From: Trichostrongylus colubriformis
Lineage: Eukaryota > Nematoda > Chromadorea > Rhabditida > Trichostrongylidae
Assembly (NCBI GenBank): GCA_963978905.1
Contig: OZ022261.1
Span: forward strand, 6,697,992-6,761,991
Length of the DNA: 64,000 bases
Direction of reading: 5' to 3'
Below the pieces are notes generated by a model. The model did not search any database. It was not told the DNA's origin and saw nothing but the letters and a program-made list of their open reading frames with translations. Below are positions 48,847-59,610 of this stretch, in pieces. Position 1 is the stretch's first letter, and every line of letters begins with the position of its first letter. The position numbers and the translations under genes are program-made.

Positions 48847-50880
48847 GGACTTTTAAATTTGAAGCAGATTTTTCACTATTACGTTATTTTCGCGTCATGA
48901 ATAGTACTAATAACATTTCTATCACCTATTTTCGGTTGAGTAACAAAAGGTGGTTCCTCAGCTAAATTAATAAATCTTCATCTTTTTCCGAGTGAGCTGA
49001 GTGTTCTCGTCATAGGATCATGCGATCACATCAATGTGTGCTGCTGGTCGTTTACACGAATGCGGCGCGGGTTTGTTAACGCGATACAACACAACGAAAT
49101 ATAATAATGTTCGCAATGAGAAGTTGTCAAATTGAAAAAAACGGGGGATAATTTCAGGACGGTTGGGCAAACGGAATGCGAGAAAAGAAGGAAAAAGTGG
49201 GTGCAGAATTACCTAAAGTGCGAATTTGTGTTTGCTGTTTTTTTTATGAAATTTGAATTGAAAAGGATGAAGTAAAAGCGAGTTTTGGCTTTTAGCTTAC
49301 AAAGTGCTTCGAATGAGAACCCATGCATTCAAGATACCGCAGTAATACCACCACTGACAAGAGAAAATGATACCGAAAAAACTGATAAGCAAAATTTTAT
49401 ATCGGTATAATTCTATTGTCACTTGTTATACTGTATTATTGTATGTTAGTATTGTGAATTCATCTGACTTTCAATCATTTTCCAAAATAATCAGTGATAT
49501 TTTATGTAACATTGCTGCATGCATTTTGCCTGCTATATACTAACAGGCGATAGCATTTCTTCTTGCATTCCCGCAGGTTTCGAATATTTCTAAAGACGAA
49601 GGAACCATCAAGAGACTCAGAATATCTGCTGCTTTTATAGATATTTCAGAAGTTTCGGGTTATGTACAACACTTTATATGATGTCATAATTGTCTCATTA
49701 CGCACTTTGATCTTCGTTTTCGAGGCAGAAGATATCTTTCATAGTTGTAAATTCCTTTTTGTTTGTCACTACGATGAACTGAATTTGTTAGGGTTATCTC
49801 TTATTAAGCTTGGAGGCAGTGTTCACTTCGAATCAACGTCGAGCTGAAAACCAACACCTAGGTCCGAGTTCAGTGTCCTCAAGGACCGCAAATTTGGAAA
49901 AGATTTACAATAAAGAAGAGAATTCTCATGAGTTTCATGTCTAACTTTAACTTGTGGCACTTATTTTCTGTGAAAATCTGGAATTAAGAATACACATGCA
50001 CAATCAATTACCTTGAAGTTTGGACCCTTAGGAGTTTTATCTGCAGTTCGTGAATTGGATCCTTTGTAAATGGGCGACGTTTTTGCAGTGGGCGGGGTTT
50101 GAGTGCGTCGGTATACCTTTACGATTATAGTTACTGGAGAATGGAATGCATCAGCCACACAATCCTTAATGGGGCGAAATGACGTAGGGTTTTTAAATAC
50201 GAGACTGAGCCAATCAGGTAACTACTATCACTGAACACTGCTTCGAAATTTCGCCTCGTCGGTCAATCCACGTTTCATTTCTCTCAAAGAAGTTGTATGG
50301 AAACGTGTACTGAACAAATCTCTATCAGCATATTGATGTTGCTGTTATTGTTTTGTTGTTGAAAATAAAGATAAAGATGTCTTCTCTAAGTGCCCGAGAA
50401 TCTACGCAGTATAACTGCTACTGGCATCAAGTATCTACTGTTTAAACCAGTACTCGAGTAATTTCCTGCTCTCGCGAATTTATGAATCCCATTGGCTTCC
50501 GGCTATGACCTTTCTTGCTCAAGAACCCTTCATTTTTTCGCTTTCAAAATTGAGCACGTAAAACGTACCACCATTCTAAGGCGTGATCATCCCAAAAATT
50601 CATTCGAAAATCTGAACAGGCTTTGCTTCAGATTCCTTCATATTTCAAAGATCGTGCAATGTTTTTTTTCGGCTGTGGGAATTGCTGTGAGGATTGAAGT
50701 GGGGAGTACGCTAAAGTGGGAATAATGTTTCCTGTAACTTTAGATTACAAAGCTAGAGGTGTTGACTTAAGGAGCTGGGTTACCGCGAAGGAAGACACCT
50801 CTTGTGTTGACGTGCAGACCTAAGATCACCCTCTGGAATCCTCTGGGTTACGCCATGTACGCGAACTCGAGCAAAGAGAT
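48847..50880. other. Region without a recognisable gene
   Basis: AT-rich; a possible acceptor at 49576 (cccgcag) opens a frame of 34 codons without a donor. The short repeat at 50069-50110 is the only assigned item. Confidence 0.4.
50069..50110 (+). repeat. Short dispersed repeat, copy 2 of 2
   Basis: Partner of 47229-47270 with 34 of 42 identical bases; both contain two TGGGCGG-like boxes. Confidence 0.6.
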
Positions 50881-51309
50881 TTAAAGGAATCGTCCACGGA
50901 AAATGAGTTTTTGTGTTACCCACGTATTTATGTTGTATTTGCCTAATGTTGGCCTCATGCAAAATTTCACGCGAAAAAATGTGAATGTGGCTGAGATACA
51001 GCACCACAAAGTGCCGTCCAGGTGGGCGGAGCCTCCGTGTAAAAGCCTCGTTCCGTCGTCCGCCGTGGTCGGAGACGTATTGTAGGAACAGAAGGTAAAC
51101 AGTCCCACTCTCCGTCCCCAACGGCGGCGGACGACGGGACGAGGCTTTTACACGGAGGCCCCGCCCACTGGGACCGCACTTTGTGGTGCTGTATCTCAGC
51201 CAGATTCACATTTTTTCGCGTGAAATTTTGCATGAGGCCAACATTAGGCAAATACAACATAAACATATGGGTAACACAAAAACTCATTTTCCGTGGACGA
51301 TTCCTTTAA
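50881..51309. mobile_element. Palindromic TTAA MITE (family A), complete copy 4
   Basis: Flanked by TTAA at 50881-50884 and 51306-51309, with the family ends AGGAATCGTCCACGG on both sides. The arms run to an unpaired centre of about 50 bases near 51070-51120. No transposase. Confidence 0.9.
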
Positions 51310-51615
51310 TGCGTACTTTGGTCGAACTTACAATAGCACTGAGTAACTGCTGTAGAAGTTGAAAAAAAGCGAAGCTGACGCTAATTATTTTTCGCGTTGA
51401 TGATACGACCCTCGAATATTCAACTTCTTTCGGTGTTTCCAGTAATAAGCTAGATGTTAATCATGAGCTCGGTAGCGTTTTGAGTGAGCTTCTGACAGCG
51501 TCGACTCAGGAGTTTTGCGTCTAAATGTATTTCTCAGGCCATAGCGAAGTGCAGACATCAAGGAAGTTGATTTCACCAATACTATCTAGCCCGCCCAACG
51601 AAGAGTTTCTCATTA

Positions 51616-51628
51616 CCCCCCCCCCCCC
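51616..51628 (+). repeat. Poly-C run of 13
   Basis: Thirteen C in a row, directly before one copy of the repeat pair 51640/54660. Confidence 0.95.
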
Positions 51629-51639
51629 AGTTTTCAAGG

Positions 51640-51870
51640 TGCTTCTTTGGGACTTGTAAGGTGGTTGGCGGAGTTGAAAGTTTCACTGTGTAAATCAAAA
51701 TCAGAAACGGCTGCTTCCGCGCTTACTAAGAAAGAGCACAAAATGCTATCGTGGATCTCACTTTTAGAATTATTCGATCTCCGATCATTTAATCGAAGAC
51801 GGCGGTGGCCCATGCCATCGGAATCCAATAACGGGCGCGAAAACGTCCGTCCTTTTCCTCGAATTGATTG
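51640..51870 (+). repeat. Diverged repeat pair, copy 1
   Basis: ATTCGATCTCCGA, GCACAAAATGC and CATCGG occur in the same order and spacing as at 54660-54850. Identity is moderate. The frame at 51647-51871 (+) is open but the partner does not keep it, so it is not taken as coding. Confidence 0.6.
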
Positions 51871-52778
51871 ATTTTCCTTTTTTGTTTTCCTTAATTTTTC
51901 TTTCAACTTTTCTTTTCTTTTTGAATTTTTGAATTTAATTACCGTTCGAGAGGTAGAGCTCTGAAGATTCATAGGATTCCATGTATTTGAAGCAACCGTA
52001 CCACCTTCTTAACTGCCTGGTAAATTAAGACGCGGAGGCGGAGTAAGAGGCTGTTCATGTACTATAGGAGTGGCACTCAAGAACGCATTCAAAATTACAG
52101 TAGGAAATTAATTCCATTGAAAATCTTTCAAACACGTAATATTAACGTGTCCGATTGTCATTGGAATGCTTTTTTTTAAATGTCTGCGATTGATGATCAT
52201 CCTCTGTGAAGTGTTTCCTTCCCCTAGGCTCAGATTAAATTCCATATAACCATTCGCACGCATTTCTTGCATTATTTCACTGACATATTTTTTATTCTTT
52301 ACTTTTTTAAATTGTGTCTGATCTAGTATTATGATTTTATGTGCTGGATGGTGCTAGGATATTAATGCAAACCATAAAACGTGATTTTTGCTCAAGCTTC
52401 GGGGGAAAGGAGCTTCAGAATGGACGAATCAATTTTTCACGGCCAAAAAGTTTGGTACCCTTTTTGTGGTGGAGGACCCTCGTGAGCAAAAACTTTCTGC
52501 TCCCCATGTGTTGTTTTCGAATTTCACCCCTATAGTACATGAGCGCCAAAGGGCCTATTGGGTCGGGTGCCTGTGAACGATCTGCTGTCGTATGGAGTGG
52601 GGATGTCTGGCCAAGCAGTTCGGAGGAGTCGTCAACATCAGTTCATTAGCGGCTACCTGTCAAAGTCGACCATCTAAACGAGGGTATTGCTCAGGATTGT
52701 ACGTACTCCTATGGAAATGATATTGCTGTAGCAGAACAGTGCGATGTTATCAGTGATTAGGTGAAACTATTACAAGCC

Positions 52779-53116
52779 ACTCGTCGAAGCCATCGAGGTC
52801 CGCAGCCCGACGTGCCTTGATGTGCCAGAGGTTTCTTTTGGCATGCACTGTCCTCAGCGTAGCCAGGACGTCCCACCGACGTGTGGTGCTCACGTCAGGA
52901 AGTCCCCTCGTCAGTCCATTCGAAAAGGAACACGCGACAGGACGCAGAAGGGGAGTCTTGCTCCGTGGAAGGCGGTAGTCAGAATTCTTGTGGTTGTTGG
53001 ATTAACGTGATATTTTCGTGCTGAGTTTTTGCGAGTTGGCAGGGTTAAGCACGGGTATAAGAGTTTTGGAGTTTAAAAATTTTCTCAATGCTGTGCTTGA
53101 CCCTGGCATCAAACAC
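52779..53116 (-). repeat. Dispersed repeat family C, internally deleted copy
   Basis: This copy matches 60929-61218 and then 61468-61510, so it lacks about 250 internal bases of the longer copy; the junction lies after gttttgga. On the minus strand both copies can be read as nearly the same peptide (VSTTRRWDVLATLRTVHAKR), with only a few changes, which hints at a former coding frame of a mobile element. Confidence 0.75.
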
Positions 53117-53282
53117 GGACGAATTTACGATAAGACTGCCCGCTGGTAGTGTCCTTCTATCATATGAATCGCTAAGTCTGGGTGTCTGTTTCTAGGTCGA
53201 TTTGTCGGTGTGTGTGTCCTTCCACTGGGATGGTACACAGGTATATTAGATTGTCGGAGAAGCAGTGTCGTTTGGACTATGA

Positions 53283-53953
53283 GGTTGGCAAATGAGTAAT
53301 TGCGGATTTTTAAATTCAGTTCTTTCCCTCCAGACTGTTTTCCAGGAATCTCTTCTGTACATACACATGTAGTACAAGTCCACACGCATCTATAGGTATT
53401 ATTGTCTTCCATCTCCCGGATAACCCTTTTCGGCAAAATAAAAATATCAAAAGTCACTTCATTTTCAATTCCAATTTTTTTTTCTTTGAATGGCGTTAGA
53501 CAGGGAAAGGAAATGATGATAATCCGATGGAGCAAGATCAGGGCTATAAGGTGGATGGGGCAGCAATTTTTATCCAAGCTCGAGAATTTTTTGGCGAGTC
53601 ACTTTTTCAATAGTGGGAAGACTTGCCAAAAAATTGCCTCGCCAAAAAATTCTCGAGCTTGGATAAAAATTGCTGCCTCATCCACCTTATAGCCCTGATC
53701 TTGCTCCATCGGATTATCACCTTTTCCTTTCCTTGTCTAACGACATTTAAAGAAAAATTTATGTATTGAAAATGAGGTTGACCTTTGATATGTCTATTTT
53801 GCCGACAAAGCTTATCCGGGAGATGGAAGAGAAGAATACCTATAGATGCGTGTGGACTTGTACTACATGTGTATGTACAGAAGAAATTTTGTAGAAAGCA
53901 GTTTTGAGGGAAAAGCAGTATTTAAAAATACGCAATTACTTAGTTGCCAACCT
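53283..53953. mobile_element. Palindrome of two inverted mariner 3' halves
   Basis: Two arms of about 320 bases (53283-53602 and 53636-53953) are inverted copies of each other, with a spacer of about 33 bases. The right arm on the plus strand reads PYSPDLAPSDYHLFLSLSN, the catalytic C-terminal signature of mariner transposases; the left arm gives the same on the minus strand with frameshifts. Only the C-terminal part of the gene is present, twice, pointing outward. Arms differ at roughly one base in eight by eye, so the duplication is not an assembly artefact of identical copies. Confidence 0.85.
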
Positions 53954-54381
53954 AATAGGTCGATGGAAGGGTGGATAATTGGGTGAATAAAAACGATTTC
54001 GCACTGCATTGCATTTGCACTTTTTTTAACAAGTCATGGTCTGCTGTGACAGTGGGTGCAGAGATCCGGAAACGGATAGTGGGCCTCACCATCGGCGGCA
54101 CAGTGGCACGGGACACTACGGAAAATGGGACGCATCACTGAATTTGTGGATGAGTGTGTATTCAATAAGGTTATATGCAGTCTTTGCCACACCTTATAGT
54201 CGGGTTCACTCAAAGTCGTGGGGCGGACGCAAAATTTTCACCGACGTCTGAGCTCTTTTTCTTCACTAGGCTCAAGCTAAAATTCATATCCCCTCCTCCT
54301 ACTCGGAAAAGTGTCTGTCTTATCTATTTCAGCCTAAGCCTAGGAAGGAAAAGGAGCTTTAGGCGGAAATTTCGCGTCCCT

Positions 54382-54400
54382 CCCCCCCCCCCCCCCCCCC
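54382..54400 (+). repeat. Poly-C run of 19
   Basis: Nineteen C in a row after a T, in non-coding sequence. Confidence 0.95.
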
Positions 54401-54659
54401 GACTTTAATTGACCCCATCGTTGAGTATGTCCACATAACTTTATCTTTTTTGCATACCGCTTTCGTGAGTGCCGTTTGGCATGCGAGGTACAGCTCAGTG
54501 CTCAGTAGTAGAGAAGCTGCTAACCAGGCTTCAGTAATTTATTTGAATGATTTAAAATTGAAAAGTTTATTTTTGCTATGGCCATATATAGGTATCGTGG
54601 AAATTGTTGAAACGCCACATCATGGAGGCTCCCTTTTGCGACCTTCCTCCATTCACACA

Positions 54660-54850
54660 TATTTGTAGGGTAGACGGCCGAGTAGAGAATTTCACGGTAT
54701 AAATCGAGATGCTTACAAATAAACAACACAAAATGCCGTGGTGGGTCTTGCTTTGGAAGCTATTCGATCTCCGACCTATCATTCGAACAGTGGTGGTCTA
54801 TACCATCGGGGCATCAATAATTGGCGCGGAACCCTCTCCCCCGCCCCGAT
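54660..54850 (+). repeat. Diverged repeat pair, copy 2
   Basis: Partner of 51640-51870 (shared ATTCGATCTCCGA, CACAAAATGC, ACCATCGG in order). The copy extends perhaps to 54545 on the left. Confidence 0.6.
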
Positions 54851-56186
54851 ACCACCGCCATGCGAATGGATCGATTTTTTTCTCTTTGATTTCATCTTTT
54901 TTTTTGAATTTTGATGCAAACGTAGTGTCTATACCTTTTCTCATAGTGCTTTCTGTGTTTTCTTCCCACCCCAACTACCTTGATTTTGAAGAAATAGTTG
55001 AGCAGGAAAGATAGGATATGGAAGGTTGAAGCTAAAAGGAGGGATCCTTTGGTGGAAGGTAGGAGTTAGAAGCGAAGAAAAGGAAGGAAAGTAGGGAGAG
55101 GACTAGCGCAAGGTAATGTCCAAGGGGTAGTAAGGTGTAAGGTACAAATTTCTCTCCACATTCCTCCCTCTGATCGGAAAGGCGTTAAGACCAACCAGAA
55201 ACTCTACATTGCTGGCATGCTCGCAAAACTGGTGCAACTTTTGAGCGAACGAGCCTCAGCTCACGAGGAAAATAACAACAAAGAATCGCTCAGAAGTGTA
55301 TTCAACAAATTTGCTATTGGGAACATCTGCCAGCAATTTTTTTCCGACTCCGCTCCTTGAACTTTTTCATGTTGTCCATTCTGTAGAGGAAATTGCGTGC
55401 TTCAAAAGCACGACGGCATCATCGTCCAAAAAAGCCTAAGGCAGATTTTTCGAAGTCATGGGGGGGGGCAGCCGCGGAGTTCTGGAGGTATCTGCAGCAT
55501 CATCGAGTTGAGATTTCTGTTAGAGATGGTACGGGCAGCGCTGAACCCATCCAAATTCATGCCGGTACTCAGCCAGGCCCACTAACACAAGTGTCGTGCT
55601 GGGAAACATTCACAGAAGCATTTTTCAGAAATGCAAAATTTTATCCTTTTTCTCACGCTTATCTCTGGAAAATGTAATGCAGAGCCGTGGTAAGATCTTG
55701 GATGGGCAGGCTCTGGTGCTCTATTTATTTATTTTTATGTATGTATGCGCCGGGTGGACGCGCTAGAGGTAAGAGACAAGAAAATAATGATGAATACTAA
55801 AAGACTGGTCAAAGGGACTGACTCTTCTTTTTTTGTGCTCTGGCAGAAAAAACATAGAACAATAGGCCTCTAGGCCTTCTAGTTCTTCAATGGTCATCGA
55901 TGAAATTGATCCCGCCAGACAATCAACCTAACCACCACCACCCGTGGCATGAGAGAAGTGCGTTTAGGACTCATCGATTGGAGCCCCGCGTTTTTCATTC
56001 TATCAGTCATTCTCCCGGGATTATGAATCTTCTTTCTTCTCTTGCTGTCTTGTCAACTACGATTCCACTATGGCGTCACGACTTCACCACCACTTATTTT
56101 TGTTCGAAGAGTTATTCAATCAAGGGAGATTATTTGGAAGGCGTGACTGATGGGAATAGTGGGGCTGGACCAGATGCTATGTATTA
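54851..56186. other. Region without a recognisable gene
   Basis: Open frames at 55393-55677 and 55900-56187 (+) show no family features. A G run (ggggggg near 55460) is present. Confidence 0.4.
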
Positions 56187-56819
56187 GGTTGATCGGAAAG
56201 TTTTGATAGGGTTGAGATTTTTTTCTATAACTCAGCAAGTAATGCAGGCTAATCAACAATATAATAACTATCGTTAGTTATAACATTGTCCCACCTAAAG
56301 AGCAGTTCAGCGATTTTCTCCTCCCAGAATTATGAGGATTAGGAGTCAAAGAAGTCACCGACCACATGTTCAAGGTGACGAATTTTTTTTGCTAGTAGAG
56401 CCTCAAGGGGTCGGGACAAGTGGTAATCTGAGGGGGCAGTATCAGGTGAATAGGGTGCATGTGGAACCGTAACCCAACCTAGCTCCTCCAACTTTGCACA
56501 GTTCTCTTTACCTATGTGAGGGACCCGTGCAAAATTGGAAGAGCTAGGTTGGGACAAGGTTCCACATTCGTGCTATTCCCCTAATATTGCCCTTTCTGAT
56601 TACCGCTTGTTCCGGCCCCTAAGGACTTCCTAGCAAAAAAAAATTCGTCAACTATGACCACCTTGAACAAGTGGTCGGTGACTTCTTTGACCCTGATCCT
56701 CCTAATTCTGGGAGAAGAGAATCGCTGACCTGCCCGTTGGGTGGGACAATGGCGGCAGAAGAAGTGTCAAGCACTGCTTTGAGGGAAACGGTTCACTGAC
56801 TTTCAAAATCCAAACATAA
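56187..56819. mobile_element. Second palindrome of inverted mariner 3' halves
   Basis: The left end TTAGGTTGATCGGAAAGTTT is a mariner-type terminus like the one at 21609; a decayed inverse lies near 56819. The minus strand at 56339-56540 reads KLEELGWVTVPHAPYSPDTA followed by PSDYH; the plus strand from about 56540 to 56720 reads a decayed inverse copy (ELGWDKVPH, ALSDYRLFRPL). The centre is near 56535. Again only the 3' part of the transposase is present, twice, with both ends derived from the 3' terminus. Confidence 0.8.
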
Positions 56820-57480
56820 TAATAGTCTGTTACGGTGCTCACGAAGTACTACTCTCACTTGCTCTCCGACCAAAATACAAAGATGTCCCGCTCCTTGAGA
56901 CTTCTCAGTTTGATCCCAGTTCTTCACCTCAGTGCTACTTCCCTAGCTGGACTCAAGCAGAAACAACATCGTCTTCCCACTTTTATTGGCTTCTTTACCT
57001 TGCCTTTTACCAGATTTCTCTACCAGGCTGTGATATCCTCCATATAATAACTGAAATTTGAAGTTACACTAGGAATAAAAATGGAATATCTCTGCGGGGG
57101 CACCAGCAACCAATCTCGATTGGGAGTATGAGTCTATTGGTGAATCGCTCTCGCTGGTCTCAGCCGTATCCTCTCTCTCTGTATCTGAATTCTCTTTTCG
57201 CACCGTTTAGGGCTAATTCAAGTGGTCCGAAGATCTTCAGCTTCGGTCCTTCCGCTACATACCACTTCCGTTCTGCAAATAAGTTTTCAAAACTTTTCTT
57301 CACAAATTCCTTGATCGGTGTTTTTACGATGCAGTGTCAATCTTCTGTCAACCTTCTTATGTTTTCCGCATTGGCTGTCGCAAAATTCTATGATCTTTAT
57401 TCCAGGCTTGAGCGCGCAAAACTTCTGGCAGGTGAATGGCAAAACCATGGACACCACGGACATTTAGCGCTAAGCTTTGC

Positions 57481-57522
57481 TTTTTTTTAATAATTTTTTG
57501 GTTTTTTTTAATAATTTTTTGG
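57481..57522 (+). repeat. Tandem duplication of a 21-bp AT-rich unit
   Basis: Two identical units of 21 bases (eight T, aataa, six T, gg) follow each other directly. Confidence 0.95.
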
Positions 57523-57680
57523 TCAATGTGAAGTAGAACGGGCATGTGTATTGTGTATTCCAGAGCGCATGCCGTAGTGCACCAAAACAGGACATGAAAA
57601 ATTTTTTGGTGTAAGGGAGATAGTAGGGTGCGTGGAGTCTTTTCTGCGACGAGGGCCCACTCAAGAGGCGGCGCTGCAAC

Positions 57681-58166
57681 ATGATGTCCTTTTTTCTTCA
57701 CAGTGACCCCACTTTTTCGTGTGATACTTACGACTTCAGACCACTGTATGGCAACGACAGGAGGCGCAGCACTGCATCTTTCACCCACACCTTCCATTTG
57801 GACCGAACTAGCGGCTCCAAGTACGGCGAAACTAAGGATTTGGAAATATTCGAGGAAATAAGTGGAAGCTACAGCTCATACTACGGGGTTCCACGTTTCT
57901 CTTCTGTACAACTTCGAAGGACAGCGTCAGGTTGGAATCTGAACGTTCTCTCCCCACAGCACTCACTTGATGACCGTAGCCTTCAACAACGTCGCCTCCT
58001 CATCAAATTCAATATTGCCACCGATCTTGTATTAGTCCCCATCAACAGCACTCCAGAAGAAAAAAGTGAACCTCGGCAGAATGAAAGGTTTCGAGCATGT
58101 TTGTTTGATGCATTGTGCGAACGACCCCGCTACTGGAAGGGGAACCTGGTTATGCGGTTTCAATAG
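57681..58166 (+). other. Unassigned 161-codon open frame
   Basis: The frame has a Ser/Thr-rich first half and a charged second half (NSTPEEKSEPRQNERFRACL near the end). No domain, no splice support and no relative in the window. Chance or an old mobile-element gene fragment are both possible. Confidence 0.2.
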
Positions 58167-58310
58167 TCAAGGTGCTTGTGACGTCACTCTTCAAAAGAGC
58201 TCTCTTAAGACAGCAGCTGAGTATCTTTTCCGTTTTTGGATAAAACAGAGGCCGACTCCTGGCTGCTCGGTTATCGATCACAGAGATGTGGAAAAGCCCC
58301 GGCGAGAGGA

Positions 58311-58463
58311 GTGTGAAAGTGGGTGTGGGCAGATATGACAGCGGATCGCTTCGCGGCGTTTCACTCTCGGCGCCACCAGTACGACTCTATCGATTGCCCT
58401 TAGGAGGCGACCGCGGGCGGCCACGCGATTCGCTGTCATATCTGCCCACACCCGTGTGAAAGT
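58311..58463. mobile_element. 133-bp MITE with 29-bp inverted ends and a perfect 10-bp target duplication
   Basis: GTGTGAAAGT occurs at 58311-58320 and again at 58454-58463. Between them 58321-58349 and 58425-58453 are inverted repeats of 29 bases with one mismatch (start GGGTGTGGGCAGATATGACA). A target duplication of 9-10 bases is the hallmark of Mutator-like elements. There is no coding capacity. Confidence 0.9.
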
Positions 58464-59189
58464 GGATATGGTCGGCACTACCGATATTATGAAGATGAAG
58501 AAGCAACGCGCTCGAAGAAAACTGCTTATTTCGATCCTCTTTCCCCTCACCCCCCCCCCACGCCAGGGACTCACACGCCTTTGTTATTAGAATCAGTTTG
58601 AGGCGACCTGTCTTCCCGGGATCATTTCAGGAAAATGCCACCCGAGCCCAACAAGCAAGGGACCGACCAGCTGATCGTGGGACGGTATCGATCACGGAGC
58701 GCCAGTGGGCTGGGATCGCTGTTGGCACTGCATTCGTGCCAGGTGAGCGTTCTCCCTCATTGAAGGAAGGCCCTGTGAATCGGGGTGTGCCACAAATGTG
58801 AATGAACTTTTGATAGCAGTTTAAAGCTGTTAGTGAAGTTATTAGGGTAACGAAGACAAGCTGGGAAAACATTTTTGTAAATGCAATGTCGAGTTCGAAA
58901 AGGGCCAAATCGGAAAAAGCGAATATTTTTCTGTAAACGATACGATAACTTAAATGGGATTTCTCGCCTCACTAGGAAGGTAGCAGCTAGATTGGATTTA
59001 TTGCATATGTGAATACACATGAAATAGTTCGACAGACAGTTGGTCGAACGACAACGCACTCATTTCAGTAACCAAAAAACTAATGGAGGACATCAGACTA
59101 TGGTCCAGTGTGTCCATTCAGCCGATTAAGATTGGCTGCTTCTTCTGACGCGTAATCATCGCTATGCGAATTCTGCACCGTCTTGAACA

Positions 59190-59610
59190 GCTCAGAAGGA
59201 ACTTGAATTTGGAGTCAACGGAAACCTCAGCGGATGAACAGCAGTCGTCATCGGCGGATTTGACAAAAAAACGGTCCATTTAGGGACTAAGGTGCGACTA
59301 AGGATCACAAGTACTTTAGTCTGAGCGATTTTTTTTTGGTTCAGTTTAACTGATTTAGGACGGCTGTTCCCTTCAAAACAATCGTATTCAAGTGGTGCCC
59401 CGCATTCACCTGGCCAGCAGCCACACATGAACTTCGATTCAGTGACACCTCGTCGGGAGGTAGCGGTCGTCAGCGGATGTTTCGCTAGAGAGCGGTCCGA
59501 CCGTGGACCAAGAGTGCGTTTAAAGATCATCTGCTTTATCGTGTAACTCTACCTTATGCTCAGCTTAACTGATTCAGACCGGCTGCCACCTCCAGACCAA
59601 TCGGCCATCT
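59190..59610 (-). repeat. Diverged tandem duplication
   Basis: The halves 59190-59390 and 59400-59610 share GCGGTCC, AGTTTAACTGATT / AGCTTAACTGATT, GGACGGCTG / GACCGGCTG and CCAATCG-type ends in order. On the minus strand the halves give alignable peptides (RTLGPRSDRSLAKHPLTTA and RTLVPKWTVFLSNPPMTTA). Confidence 0.55.

Noticed and set aside
57357..57797. 146-codon minus frame considered as another mariner transposase fragment
   Set aside because: The supposed motifs (FHVLFW..) do not keep mariner spacing, and the middle is a translated poly-T tandem repeat.
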